The position numbers and the translations under genes are program-made. This document shows positions 52,811 to 64,000 of a DNA stretch of 64,000 bases, piece after piece. The stretch's first letter is position 1. The number at the start of each line of letters is the position of its first letter. The stretch is from NCBI RefSeq assembly GCF_001641265.1, contig NW_020167524.1, positions 372,001 through 436,000 of the forward strand, in the 5' to 3' direction. This DNA is from Pseudogymnoascus destructans. Its lineage: Eukaryota > Ascomycota > Leotiomycetes > Thelebolales > Thelebolaceae. The notes beneath the pieces are model-generated. The model was not told the DNA's origin, did not search any database, and saw only the letters and a program-made list of their open reading frames with translations.

Positions 52811-53679
52811 GGCAACAAAGGACTGAGTGTCGCAAAAAACAAGACAATAGAAGGACAAACGAAATGTTCCACCTACGCGGGGGTATGCCTTCATTTATGG
52901 AAAGCCATCCATGAGATGATGGGCGCGCAACTACTCTACCTACCTTTGCAGATGCCAGACCTAAAGAGCAGATATCGGTACCGCCAGGACAGAGGTATAG
53001 CGCCTCTATGCCTTCAAGCTTGAAAGGCGATTGCTCAATTAGGGACATGGCCGCCCTGGGCCGGCATTTGGAGTTGATCACAGGGAACATTCTCCCCGCA
53101 CATGTGGCGGGGAGTAAGTTAGCGGGCATGGCTGGGCTAAAGTATGAACGGCATCCGGGAGTGGAGGTGGGAAGCGGCGATCGTCAGGATTGTCGGCATC
53201 ATGGCATATAAACGGAAATGCGGACAAGAGCCTGGCCAATATACTGCGATATAATTTAGTGGAGAAGAAAAAGAGAGTGATGAAATGCCAGATCACGCTC
53301 GTTGTTCCAGATATATGATGCGGCCCGTGCTGCCGTATTGTTGGTGTTAATTGATTGTTGAATTTGGCTCTGAAGATAAAAATTATTCACGTGATAAGAC
53401 ATCTCTTAATTTTGAAGTTATGTGGCGTGTGTCAAAGAGATTGAGAGTCCGAGATCATGCCCACATAGTCTGGTGTAGATCCAGTTTAAGACGATTAGAG
53501 TGGATTCGTTGCGCCGTTATTTATGACTTTCTGATGTACAATATCTGTCTCTTCCTGCCTTCAGCTGAGGCTTCTGCCAAACTTAGCTTTTAATCATATC
53601 TTTCAGTCGTCTATTTTAGGTCTGATATACTTCTCATACACATATCATACACCCTTGATTGTAACCTCCAGCCTGCCGT
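52811..53679. other. Intergenic between the GH3 relic and SCO1
   Basis: 870 bp. No supportable gene. A plus frame of 237 codons (52310-53023) is antisense to the GH3 relic and has no domain. The right part is AT-rich. Confidence 0.5.
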
Positions 53680-54642
53680 TTAGGCTCGATCAATCTTCCC
53701 GCTATAGTCACCGATATGATCCAGAATAATCCTCGCCGCATCCATAGGGCTATGTTGGCGTCCAATAGCCTCCACAAAATCGCCCTCTGGATCCATCAAG
53801 TAGAAGTAAATACTGTGGTCCACCAGGTAATCCTGGCCCGGCTTCACTCCCTGCGGTGTGCTGAAGTATACCCGATACTTCTTGCACACGTCCTTGACCT
53901 GGTCCCAGGTTCCCGTCAACCCCACCAGCCCTGGATGGAATTCCGCCAGATACTCCTTCACCACCGCCGGCGTGTCGCGCGCTGGGTCGCAGGTGATGAA
54001 GACCGGCACCATGGCGCCAGGCTGCTTCGCCTCCACGAGATCGATCATCGATGCCATCTTATCGAGCTCCTCCGGGCAGATATCAGGGCAGTGCGTAAAC
54101 CCAAAGTATACGAGGCTGTACTTCCCCTTCAGATTCTCCTCCGTGTAGGCCTTTCCGTCGTGGTCGACGAGTGTGAATGGTCCCCCCACCTTTGGGCGCC
54201 CGACGCCTTTAGCTGCTTCGGCGATTCGTGCACGCTCCATACGTGCCTTCTCGTAGCGGAAATAGAAGATCAGACTGGCGCCCGAAGCGAGGAAGATGAC
54301 ACCTGCTTTCCAGGAGAACGGCTACGGGAACTGTTAGCGAATGTAGAGGATTTGGATGACGGGCCTCGGAACGGAGGGGATTGAATTGCATGCGCAATTG
54401 AATGACAAAGGGAACACAGCACGTACCCCCGACTTATATCTACTCTTTGCCTCCTCCACGGACCTAGCTGGGCGCATAGCTGTCTTGCTAAATGCCCTCC
54501 GTGCACCATGGATGCCGCCCAAATTCGATACGGCAGACCGGGTTCGGAGCGTAGCTAGGCATTGTGTCCGTGGGATCTGTGATAGCATCGTGGGAGAGAG
54601 CGCAGAGAGCAGCGAGCTGCTCGGTATTAAGGACCTCGACAT
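53680..54642 (-). CDS. SCO1: Cytochrome c oxidase copper chaperone Sco1
   Basis: Inner-membrane protein that delivers copper to the CuA site of cytochrome c oxidase subunit 2. Two exons: 54642-54427 and 54321-53680, 285 residues. The intron (54426-54322) has a GTACGT donor, a CTAAC branch site and a CCGTAG acceptor; it joins SRYKSG to PFSWKAGVIFL. Mitochondrial presequence in exon 1 (Arg/Ser-rich, no acidic residues until ~60). One transmembrane helix (AGVIFLASGASLIFYFRYE, about 77-95). The thioredoxin-like domain has the copper-binding CPDIC motif (C150, C154) and the conserved His in LVDHSIYFYL (about residue 240). Complete. Confidence 0.94.
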
Positions 54643-55487
54643 TGTGGAAGGGTTGTGGTTGGAAATGTGGCCGAGGAATTTCCCTCGAGGGTCTGTACTG
54701 GATTGACAATCCTCAGATGCGACTCCAAGCTATCGCCTTGTTATGGTCTAGCGTCTTTTTAGCGCACGACCCACTCTATTCGCACAAACACGTCACGTGA
54801 AATTTGAGAATTGAGCATCATTCCATCAACACAACTACTCGAACTTCATTATCACAATTAATATGCATATGCACCGATCTGGATTTATCACAACGATTTT
54901 TTGAGTCTATTGGGAGAGCAGATATAATTACAGGTATTACGCCCCCAAGTCTGCAAAGGAAAACGCCAATATCTCGCTCACTCCGCTCTCTCTGATATAA
55001 TTCGCCCAAATCAGCTTCCTAATCAAATACCACCTGCTTGCCCCCACGAAAATGCTCGAACGATTAAACAAAAGAAAAATTATGATCCATTTGGGTCTGC
55101 ATCCTCCTCCGAGATGGCATCTGGTGACCAAAGTGTAGGTAAGGGGGTTGGCCGACAGAGCAGTGCTCCCAATGCCACCTCCTAATCCCACCAAAGCGCC
55201 AGTAATTATTCTGACGTTGCAAGGGCCGGAGCTATTAGCAGCACGATAAACGCCGAAGGTGTGTAGAGGATGCGCAAGTCGTTACATTGTCAAACTAGTC
55301 GCTGTGTCGCATGCCTCACCCAGAAAATGTGTGGGACGCCGAAGATCATTTAAGACGCAGCTGGGTCGGACAAAGACCCGGTAAAGTGGCGCAAGCTCAG
55401 GATCAATTCCAAATTGAAGCTAATTCCTCAACGAGCCGCCCAAATATCGCGGCCAATTGCTCCATACTTTCGCCGAATACTCGCCGA
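54643..55487. other. Intergenic upstream of SCO1
   Basis: 845 bp without a convincing gene. It contains a TCACGTGA element near 54790 and AT-rich sequence. Frames below 120 codons have no domain. Confidence 0.55.
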
Positions 55488-57959
55488 TTAATCCCTGCTG
55501 CGGCTGACTTGGCTCGCGCTCGTCCTGCTTCGCTCGTCCTCCTCCAAAACGTCGCTCAGACGGGTAGGGTGCTGGTGTCTATCCCACCCGCTTCCGCTGC
55601 CATACGCCTGGCCAGAGTAATCGACGGGCTCCATGGGTGCAGCTGCGCTCGTGCGGGGAGGGTAATCTCCGCTGGTTATTGGAATCACTCCGTACTGCTG
55701 CAAATGGGCGTGCCCTCTAGCTCTGGCCTCAGTCACACGCTCGTCGTCCGATTCGGCCTCCGAAATCGGTCGCTGGTAGGGGATCTTGTTTCCGCGCGCA
55801 TCGCGTCTGAACTGGCCTTGGGGGTCGATTTCATACTCTTCCTCACTGAGAGTTCCCAAGTCTGAGCCAACGTCCCCTGGGTGGAGCGTTGCGCCTTGCT
55901 GTTGCTGGTAGAAACCTCCCGGTGTTTGCTGTGTGGCTGGAGCATGGGCATCTGGCGGGGTTGAGGTCGAGCTGGGGGGGTGTGGGCGGGATGTCGTTCC
56001 AGAAGCGGAGCTTGAGGTTTGCTGGCGGGATGATGCAGCTCCGCCACTTGTGGCGGGTGCGGCAGACCTAGACTCGACGAATGGGTCGGTCTGGCGGGCG
56101 CGTCCGCTCTGGTTGTAGAGCTCCTCAGAATCTTGCTGGCCTCCCATGCTTGCTGCGGTTGGTCCACCAGGGTATGGACCTTCACGAGTCGCCGGTCTAT
56201 CTCTCTGAGCAGTGCTGGTGTGCCTGCTAGGAGCTCCCTGCATCATGGGGACGACTTGCACACCACCCACAAGTGTGGGCTGCCCATCGCGTAAAGAGGC
56301 GGTTCTCTCGCGCTCCTCTTGCTCACGACGTCCAAGTTCTTCCCAAGCACGTCGAGCCTCTTCCTTCGAGATTTGCAATTCTCTTTTCAATTCGTTGATT
56401 AGTTTTTCCGAGTTGTTTTTCTCAGATTCTTTTTGCACCGCAGCTTGGATTGCAGCAGCCTTTCCCTGTCTCTCAGATTGGAGGAGGGTATCGAGCATTC
56501 CCTGTCTCTCAGCCATCTTCTCCTGTTCGGCTCTGGTGTCGAAGAACCATCTCTGAAATTTGCGTTCCGAGGAAGCCCGAAGACGTTGAAGTTCTACAAC
56601 AGCGTGGAAAAGGTTGGCGCCTGCTGCAGATAGGTCGGTGACTTGACGCGAAAGCTGAGATGAGATCGGATCACGCTGGATCTCACTAGTATTTTCTTCG
56701 AGGCGGCGAATCCAGTAAGATGTCAGTCCCTCCCAGTGTGCAGACAGGGTCTCCCAACGCTCGAACGCGTGAGGAAATGTCGAACCGGTGTTCCTTTTCC
56801 CCTGAGCAACAGCGTCCAGAGGATCCACAGCCGGCTCGGCCAGAGGCGCCCTTTGCTCAGGCTGTGCAGTGGGATCTGGGCCAGCTTGGGGAGCGGCTCC
56901 ACCTTGAGCTGCTGCGCGTGCTGCCCTCCTAGCTGCAGCTGGATCGCCGCCGCCCAATGCGGTACCACCAGTGCCGCGACCTTGCAACGATGCATCCCCA
57001 GCCTTGTTAACTTGGTCACCACTTACAACTATACCTCCAGACGTACGATTCGATCTCTGGGAGTTGTCTGATATTCTTTGACCACCTCCACCTCCACCTC
57101 CACTCCCCCTTGCTCCTCCACCACCACCAGCAGCAGTTGCTCTCCTCTCGTCGCTTATTCTCCTTTCCTCAAGGACCCTTTGCTCTTCTTCTTGTCGTTG
57201 CCTCTGGAGCTCGGCCTCAGCGGCGGCTCGTTTCTTCTCTTCTCTGGCCTGACGCTCTATCATGATCTGCTTTGGGCCTCTCAAACCTGCAGGCGAGCCC
57301 GTTGGCTGTGGCACACTTGGTCTCATTGATCCATTATTGGTGCGTCCGTTGCCAGCGTAGGCTGGTGCGCCCCCCACCGGTAGATCTGACATCGAAGCGT
57401 TCTCCTCCTCCCAAACAGGCGTGAAGTCTGTCGGATGTCGCAGCGCTTCCTCTAGCGTGTAGAGGATAGCTGCAGCGGTATGCTTGTTGACTCGTACTGC
57501 TCTGTGTGGTCGTAGCTTCTCGTCAGGACCCTGGAAGTCCTTAGATCGGACTGCGTATGGCTCTTGCTCTTCAGGTAGTCCCGCAGCCTCTTGAGGTGCA
57601 GCTTGGTATGGTTGAGGCTCAACAAACCTCACATGCGGTGGGCTCGGTTCTGAGGTTAAGCTGGGGCTTGGGCTCGGAGTGATGCCAACTGATACAGCTT
57701 CAATGTGTGTACGTCGCTGAAGTGAGTTCGCTTGCGAGAGAGATTCGAGGTTGGGAGTGCGTCGTAGAGTCCTGGCGCTAACAGAGGAGATTGACGGACT
57801 ATATCTGGCTTGAGAGAATGATGAGAGCTGGCGTGACTTATCAATGGACGTTGACGTTTCGTTGGGCGCGTAAAGGTCGTTAGATCGGGGGAAAGTTGGT
57901 TTCGACAATGCTGTTGGTGGTGGTGGTGGAGTGGAAAGCTTGGAAGGCAAGATGGTTGC
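55488..57959 (-). CDS. Unrecognised large coiled-coil protein lacking an obvious ATG
   Basis: An uninterrupted frame of ~820 codons. Possibly conserved part: PDEKLRPHRAVRVNKHTAAA with LYTLEEALRHPTDFTPVWEE (about residues 145-190). Further on are an Arg/Glu-rich coil (REEKKRAAAEAELQRQRQEE), a Gly-rich tract, a predicted helical region (FERWETLSAHWEGLTSYWIR, KFQRWFFDTRAEQEKMAERQ) and a long Glu/Lys coiled coil; the C-terminal 250 residues are Pro/Ser/Gln-rich. The frame opens after a TAG nine bases before ATC-TTG, in a context (GCCGCAACC) that looks like a fungal start, but no ATG occurs: the first Met is ~190 residues in, and the next upstream minus-strand ATG is ~580 bp away. An upstream exon (acceptor GCATAG at ~57963) is possible. 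I cannot name the family. Confidence 0.7.
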   Translation of the reverse strand, partial: ATILPSKLSTPPPPPTALSKPTFPRSNDLYAPNETSTSIDKSRQLSSFSQARYSPSISSVSARTLRRTPNLESLSQANSLQRRTHIEAVSVGITPSPSPSLTSEPSPPHVRFVEPQPYQAAPQEAAGLPEEQEPYAVRSKDFQGPDEKLRPHRAVRVNKHTAAAILYTLEEALRHPTDFTPVWEEENASMSDLPVGGAPAYAGNGRTNNGSMRPSVPQPTGSPAGLRGPKQIMIERQAREEKKRAAAEAELQRQRQEEEQRVLEERRISDERRATAAGGGGGARGSGGGGGGGQRISDNSQRSNRTSGGIVVSGDQVNKAGDASLQGRGTGGTALGGGDPAAARRAARAAAQGGAAPQAGPDPTAQPEQRAPLAEPAVDPLDAVAQGKRNTGSTFPHAFERWETLSAHWEGLTSYWIRRLEENTSEIQRDPISSQLSRQVTDLSAAGANLFHAVVELQRLRASSERKFQRWFFDTRAEQEKMAERQGMLDTLLQSERQGKAAAIQAAVQKESEKNNSEKLINELKRELQISKEEARRAWEELGRREQEERERTASLRDGQPTLVGGVQVVPMMQGAPSRHTSTAQRDRPATREGPYPGGPTAASMGGQQDSEELYNQSGRARQTDPFVESRSAAPATSGGAASSRQQTSSSASGTTSRPHPPSSTSTPPDAHAPATQQTPGGFYQQQQGATLHPGDVGSDLGTLSEEEYEIDPQGQFRRDARGNKIPYQRPISEAESDDERVTEARARGHAHLQQYGVIPITSGDYPPRTSAAAPMEPVDYSGQAYGSGSGWDRHQHPTRLSDVLEEDERSRTSASQVSRSRD

Positions 57960-60541
57960 GGCCTATGCTTTGTTTACCTTCTCACAGTCAACCTTTCCGT
58001 TGTAGTTCTGAATATGGAAGGTTGGGATTCGATCTACGCCTGGCAAGTAAACCTTGTGGGTAAACCTGAGGAACGGTATCGAAGAAAGTTATTGAGTTAA
58101 ACTTTGTGAGAGAGTGTACCCAGAGATGTGGTTGTCTGGGGTGGAAGGTGACTTGGTCCTGGTCTCGATATGGGGAGGTTGGGGTCGTGTAAAAAGCAGG
58201 AGGCGCAGGCGAGACAACGACGACGCGACAACAGTTGACAACGCGACAACAGTTGACAACGCAGCAATATCGAATTATTGAAGATGAAAAAGAACTTTTG
58301 TTTCGCAAATCCAATACTCCAAATGGCCAATAAACCACCAAGCGTAAAGAAAGAGGTGAATGAAAGAAGTCGGTAACTAAGAGCGCGACACAGTTGAAGA
58401 GCTTCCAGAAGAGTTATGCGCCCAACTCGCACAATTAAGCTAACAGGCTCGCACTTGCGCAAACTGTCGCAACTTAAGAGCAGGCGAAGTGATACGAAAG
58501 GGCCAGGAGAATGCGGTGGACCTGGTGTGAAGTTCATGCCCTTTCGTTGCGAGGTTCAATTGCGATTTGCGATGGGCCGAGCCGCCCGCTGTAAGTGTTG
58601 GACTTGGTCAACTCGGGTATTCGTTCATGCGCGTTGGATATGAGTTTTCAGCGGAAGGGCTTCAAATTGGCATCGGGTCGGGACAGCGCGTCTCCGTATA
58701 AAGCCTGATCGCTCTCTCTCACCAGCGCTTATCACGAACTGTCGTGTTCGCTATAATCCTACGTCAAGACTGCAGCCACTGTCTCCCAGCATGATTGTCT
58801 CAGTCACCGCGCGACGCCTTCGTTTGTAAAACACGAAAGGGCAGGGGGAGACGGAGATTTGGATGTGGGACTATGGAGATTAAAATGACCGTCGCACTTT
58901 GTGGATACACAGGGCAGAACCAACGCGTGCTTGCTGCAAGTCTCGTGGGATCTCGGCCATTTTTACAATTTATGTCACTGTTTCACGGTGAGAAATGCAG
59001 GTTGGATGCCTTATTATCCCTGGCTGAGCGGTTTAGGTACATTTTGATGCGTTGTTCTTTCTGGTGCTAGGATGGTTGGGCGAATAATACGCACCAAGCA
59101 AGCGGCTCTTTAGGGATGGTTTAGCCATCATCATAAGCAGTCAGGTTTTCAGTGTAATTCCGATGTTGGTTATTCCGTGAAAAAGGGTCCAATATTCAGT
59201 GCGAGTGGGTTTGATGCAAACAGATCAATACTTATGGATTTCTGGATCAATGATTGAGACTTGTAAACAAAAATTATACCCAGAGCAACTTTCCGTGCCA
59301 GAGCATTTACTGTCGAATCCACATAAGAGACCTGTCAGATGGCAAAACTAGTGATTTCGGAACGGGAGGTTATCCGATTTGTAAGTTCACACGGAAGCCC
59401 CAGAACAGTTCACATCGACATATGCACATAACTCAATTGTAGACTCTGTTGTTTACAAAACACACATTGCTTGATGATACTAAACGCTCTGCGCTCGTTT
59501 CCCCTGTATTTGGTGCCCTTTTCTCATCATCATTCAGATGCAAACGGGATTCTCCCAGCCTCCCCATTTAATGGCCAATCAGGCGCTTCAAATCTGCAGG
59601 ATAATTTCCAACACATGCAGCATCATTGGTCCACGTGTCTCAATACGCAACAGAATAGGAGCCGTATGATAATAGCAATTTGAGGGGTATTTGAACCAAG
59701 GGGAGTTATTTCTGTTGAAGCTAATAAGAATAAGCACGTTGCCCATATCACGTGTCGTAGACTGAAACCCAAAATCACGTGATATTGATATTCAGGTACG
59801 CCAGGGACCGTCCCTGAGACAGCGCGCTAAACAAGTGTTTTACCTGGTTGGGAGTGAAGAAAGTGAGCGCACAGAATAGCAAAAATAACAGCTGCGACAC
59901 AGCCGCGACAGTTTATGCGGCGGCTATTCCTAGAGAAAACTGCCCTGGTTGTCTGCACTCCAAGACTGGCCGCGAAGAGCGCGGTGACAGCCCACTGAAC
60001 CAATTCTACTTATTCAACACCCAGATGTCATATCAAGGCATCATATCGACGTACATATCAACCGGTCAATTTTCGTCTCAGGATTATTTAATAGTCACAT
60101 GATGCATCCTACCTGCCTAAAACGTGGTGATTCACAACGATCAATGATCTGCACTAGCGTGAGGAACCCGCGATTTCAGCCCTTTTTGACGCTTGGCGCA
60201 CGAGGGCAGCAGTGCTATTGGCCATTCACCCGCGCGACATTCGGAACCCTCTGAACAAAACCAATCAACTGTATCAGCCTAGGATTCCAGAATATGGAAC
60301 CCTGCGGCTGAAAGGGCGCAGCGGCGGTGTGCCGCCAGATGTTGGTCCTCTTCAACGTGAGGGTCATTCTCTTTCCTCATCTTCGTGCCCTCTCTTTCCA
60401 TTTAGTTTGTTTTTGTCTAGCGCTTTGTTGATGCATTGCGTTTCGCGATAAATAACAGAGCCCAGAAGATCCGTCATCCTCGGCGACGCATTGAGCCGAC
60501 CAACCTCCGCCCTCTCGGGTCTCGACGACGAGACCGCAACG
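57960..60541. other. Long intergenic region
   Basis: About 2.6 kb without a supportable gene. It may hold the 5' leader or first exon of the coiled-coil gene (an ATG-started minus frame from 58537, MNFTPGPPHSPGPF, is a weak candidate first exon). Around 58200-58260 CAACAGTTGACAACGCG is tandemly repeated. CACGTGT/CACGTGA elements lie near 59749 and 59776. A frame open from a TTG at 60491 is only the upstream extension of the protease gene. Confidence 0.5.
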
Positions 60542-62121
60542 ATGCCTTTTTCAGCGGCAATTAACCTGCTCCTCCCGCTCCTACTCGCGTCTTCCTCTCT
60601 CGCAGGCGTCGTGCCCATACCGATATGGAAGCAGCCAGCCTCAGCTAGAGACCACACCCGGCGAGACATCCATTCTCGCGCAACGGTATTAGAACAGCTT
60701 GACAACAGCCATCTGCGCGGGTCCTACTATGCCAACATCACAGTCGGGACGCCTCCGCAGCCCATCTCGGTAATCCTGGATACTGGAAGCAGCGATTTAT
60801 GGATTCTTGCCAAAACGGCCAATGTCTGCCTTAATCCTAAACCCATCAAGCAATTGCCCGGAGATGTAGGGTGTATTGGAGGAACCTGTGAGATCAATCA
60901 CAGCGTCGGGCGGTGGACTCGTACTGACTACCAACAGATGATCACCTCAAATCCTCTACATATAACAAGCTAATAAGCAACGGCTTCCAAATCCAATATG
61001 TCGACCAAACAGGGAGCACCGGCGATTACATATCGGAGACTGTTTCCTTCAATGGGCAAAACAAGAGCAATAATGCGATAAAAAAGCTACAAATCGGCCT
61101 TGCGAGCACCAGTACACTCCCCGTTGGAGTCATGGGCGTAGGCTACAACTCGTCAGTAGCCGCGGCTACAGTCTACCCAAACATCATTGATCAAATGGTC
61201 AACCAGGGGTTGATTAACACACGCGCCTACTCACTTTGGCTCGACGACCTCTCAGCCGCCACCGGACAGGTCCTCTTCGGCGGCATCGACACGGCCAAAT
61301 ACGACGGCTCTCTCTCCATCCTACCCCTTCTAGGCGATGACAAGGGCGGGAGGCCCACCTCGTTCGCCGTCGCCCTGAACGGTATCTCCGTCGGCCACAA
61401 AGGCAAAATGACCTCCATAACCTCCTCCGACTTCGCCATCCCCGTCATCCTTGACTCCGGCACCACACACACCCTCCTCCCCAAAGCCGTCGTGAAGTCC
61501 GTCATCAGGGGTCTCGGCGCATACGACTTCACCTCCCAAATCGGCGCCATCCTCGTCGACTGCGGACTCCGCAGCCAGAACCCGGATTTCATCCTCGGTT
61601 TCCAATTCGGCAACTCTACCACCGCGCCAACTATCAATGTCAATCTCAGCGAGCTGATCCTCGATTTCCCCAGCCTCGACCAGGCACAGGTCAAAGACTC
61701 ATTCCAGTCATGGGACAGCGTATGCTACCTCGCCATGGCAGATAGCAGCACCGTGACCGACCACCCCATCTACCTCCTCGGCGACGCCTTCCTGCGCTCC
61801 GCGTACGTGGTGTACGATATTGATAACGACGAGATCGGGATCGCGCAGTCGAACTTTAATAGTGAGACGAACAAGATTGTTGAGATCATGGCTGGCCAGA
61901 AGATCCTGTCTATTAAGGGACAGCCGGATAATCCGAGCAAAGTAGTGCCGACGGCGACCCGCGAGGCGGGGTTTACGGGGCTCGTTAAGTCGACGAAGGG
62001 CGCGGAGACGAGTAGTGCTGCTGTTGCTCGCGCGGTGCCGAGTGGAGGAGGCGCGGCGCTGGTTGTGATGGCGGTGTGGCTTTGTTTTGCGGGTTTGGGG
62101 GGGTTGATGATTGTTGTTTGA
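60542..62121 (+). CDS. GPI-anchored aspartyl protease (yapsin type)
   Basis: Secreted pepsin-family endopeptidase tethered to membrane or wall. Two exons: 60542-60887 and 60938-62121, 509 residues. The 50 bp intron (60888-60937) has a GTGAGA donor, a CTGAC branch site and a CAACAG acceptor. The join gives CIGGTY-DHLKSSTYNKLISNG in one frame. Signal peptide at residues 1-21, then a pro-segment with dibasic site (RR at 40-41). Catalytic motifs DTGSSDLW (D80) and DSGTTHTLLP (D288) are both intact, with the flap region before the second exon. The C-terminus is Ser/Thr/Ala-rich and ends in a hydrophobic GPI signal (SGGGAALVVMAVWLCF...). The ATG at 60542 starts the signal peptide. Confidence 0.92.
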
Positions 62122-64000
62122 GAGAGCGAGAATTGGAATGGCGTAGACGGGAGTGGGGATTTGAACTGTGGCTGCTAGGACAAACGTAGGATTACAATTT
62201 GGATACTCCCAGTTGCTGGGTGCAGCGAGCATCAGAATGGCATAGAGCCGGGGAGTTTGGAACAGTGGCGGTGGTGAAGACACGCGCCCGATTAGACATT
62301 TGATATTTATTGATTGGCTGAAGTTTGGCGGGAGCATACTACATTTTTTTAAGATATTTGAAGAGGCTTGGTGCTTTCATCAAACCTGTGGATATGGATA
62401 TCGGGGCAGAGGTATAAATTCTGGAAAGTAGAAATAGAGAGATAGGAGAGCTCTTAGAATTGGAAATAAAGATATAATAAATCGGAGATGGGGAAATCTA
62501 CACATTGAGATAGGCAATATAAAACCATCATGCAACATCGACATACATCGGACGAACTCCCATCACATGACCCCCATCTCTTCCCCAGCACCTGCCGTTT
62601 TCACATTTTCCAAACGCCAGCCATCTCGATCACCTCCTCCTAACCGCCGGGCAACTCTGCCCCCCCCTTCTCCCCTCAAGATCGTACTCCGCTCCATACA
62701 CTCCAGTAAACCTTGGCACGTTCCATCCCCTGAGCTAGCCAGGTGGGATTACAGTGGTGGTGGTTGCAGATCAATCCATCGTACAGAAACGGGGGCGGGG
62801 GAGTTATTCCCGCGCAGTGCGGCGGCGCAGAGTAGGGGGAGGGAAGATCCAATCTCCCCAGCAAGCAGCGGCATTAGGCGTGGAGACGTGAGAGATGGGG
62901 GGAGGTGAGAGGGGCTGGGGGATGTTTGGGGGGGGGGGTTCGCACTGAGTCTGGAAGATGAAGAAGGTCCCAAAGAAGCATTTCCGATCTTTCCAGACGC
63001 AGATGGGATTATTAATATAACGGTGTGGTGGTTTAGCTCGAGGTTGGAGAGGCTGGAAGAGCCGCTATGTATGTCTCACATTGGGAATGGGACGGACGGA
63101 CGGGGTGGGATCCGACAGGCTCGCTGGGAGGGAGGGCGGCGCGTGGGGGTGCTATGTACGCTGCTTACAAGTACTGTGGCCACTGTGTATCCTCTCACCC
63201 CAGCAGAGCGATAGAACACTCGCTCAACTTTCAATTTCTGCGACTTCGGAATGCACATGCACATGCATGCACATGCACATGCACATGCACATTTCCCTCC
63301 CCCGTCCGTACCCCTGAATCCCTGCGCAATATCAACCGTTTTAACACTCTGATCAGAAATGGTAATCAAGGACGATTAGCGGGTCATACGCTGTGGAGCC
63401 AAGTAGAGTAAGTGGTGTGGTGTGTGGTGTGTACAGTGTGTACAGTACTAAATCCAGTACGACGGTCGTTAAATCCTTCCCTCCTCGCCCATCTCGTCGC
63501 TGCGTGTGGCGACCGTGTGGGCCCCTTGCAAGTTGCAAAAAAAGAGGCGCGTGGAGTGGAGACGTCGAATGGGGAAAAGTCCAAGGCTCAAAACGCCATC
63601 TCATCTTGTCTAAAACGCCGACAATACCCACGCCCACGCAACTTCACACGCCAGCACCATTGGATCTAGTTACGGGATCAGCGATCAGCATCAGGAAAAG
63701 AAGCATGGGCTTTCTTTCTTGCTCTCTTTCCCCTCCCGAGAACGTGGTGGGAAAGCGATCAGTTCCCCCGAGAGAGCAGCCCTGGCTTGTCTCAGGGGAA
63801 TAGTGTTTAGAGAGACCGAGTGTGCCCTTGTCAGAATCAACTTACAAGAGCATGACTGGTGTTTGGGTGGCTGGTGATGTACAGTACCATGTGGGATTGT
63901 AGTGTATTGTGTTGTATTGAATCACACGGAGGAGGTGGTAGGTGGGGTTGGCCATCCATCCATGCTAATGCACAACCTAGGCGCGTCGACGACCAACATA
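62122..64000. other. Intergenic to the window end
   Basis: About 1.9 kb in which I support no gene. 62330-62530 is AT-rich and 62570-62960 is C-rich, then G-rich. A GCACAT microsatellite is present (63251-63294). Several overlapping frames of 80-136 codons on both strands lack domains. Confidence 0.5.
63251..63294. repeat. (GCACAT)n microsatellite
   Basis: About seven GCACAT hexamers with one 4 bp phase slip (GCATGC) in the middle. Confidence 0.9.

Noticed and set aside
52310..53023. Plus-strand frame of 237 codons
   Set aside because: Antisense to the GH3 relic over most of its length; the GH3 similarity on the minus strand is clear.
60364..60705. Minus-strand frame of 113 codons over the protease start
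   Set aside because: It overlaps the signal peptide region of a well-supported aspartyl protease on the plus strand and has no domain.

Overview
The window is a stretch of nuclear DNA from a filamentous ascomycete (Pezizomycotina). The evidence is short GT-AG introns of about 45-130 bp with CTAAC/CTGAC-like branch sites, single-copy housekeeping genes whose closest known relatives are fungal (a Tea1/KelA kelch protein, DASH subunit Spc19, Ssz1, Atp18, Aim11, a Met8-Met1 siroheme fusion), and a fungal Ty1/copia element. Leotiomycetes is my guess at class; the sequence alone does not prove it. I re-derived exon boundaries by hand from frame continuity and splice signals.

Layout. 0.8-5.5 kb: kelch/coiled-coil polarity protein (minus). 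7.2-8.8 kb: leucine-rich-repeat protein (minus). 9.3-10.1 kb: phosducin-like Plp2 (minus). 10.9-11.2 kb: ribosomal protein S27 (plus), followed by a minisatellite. 11.9-12.7 kb: ribonucleotide reductase inhibitor (plus). 12.7-14.9 kb: no convincing gene. 15.0-16.2 kb: mitochondrial lipoyl synthase (minus). 17.8-18.2 kb: small GPI-anchored wall protein (minus). 18.6-20.5 kb: five adjoining simple-sequence blocks. 21.0-23.0 kb: siroheme synthase fusion (plus). 23.2-23.9 kb: Spc19 with an apparent one-base frameshift (minus). 24.1-24.9 kb: flavin-reductase-fold protein (plus). 25.3-26.4 kb: NIPSNAP protein (minus), divergent from ATP synthase subunit J at 26.95-27.35 kb. 27.75-28.5 kb: exosome subunit Rrp40 (minus), divergent from the ribosome-associated Hsp70 Ssz1 at 28.8-30.6 kb.

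30.6-41.1 kb is an accessory island: AT-rich degenerate repeats, a tRNA-Asn, and a multi-lesion pseudogene of an uncharacterised fungal family. The pseudogene is split by a full-length 6,156 bp copia element with 267 bp LTRs that I read as identical and a 5 bp target duplication. The copia element carries a 936 bp nested solo LTR in its RNase H region, an in-frame TAG and two frameshifts.

41.9-64 kb is again gene-dense: Gemin2/SIP1-like SMN-complex protein with a large insert (plus), mitochondrial HAD hydrolase (minus), F-box/LRR protein (plus), an unrecognised 898-residue protein with 14-residue tandem repeats (plus), Aim11 (minus), a decayed N-terminal relic of a GH3 beta-glucosidase (minus), Sco1 (minus), an unrecognised coiled-coil protein whose reading frame opens without an ATG (minus), and a GPI-anchored yapsin-type aspartyl protease (plus). 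The remaining 1.9 kb has no gene that I can see.

Several neighbours serve mitochondria (Lip5, NIPSNAP, Atp18, HAD hydrolase, Aim11, Sco1), but nothing suggests a cluster or operon. I found no clear new biological system. The strongest leads are the nested copia structure, the Spc19 frameshift, the gene with no ATG, and the large insert in the Gemin2-like protein.
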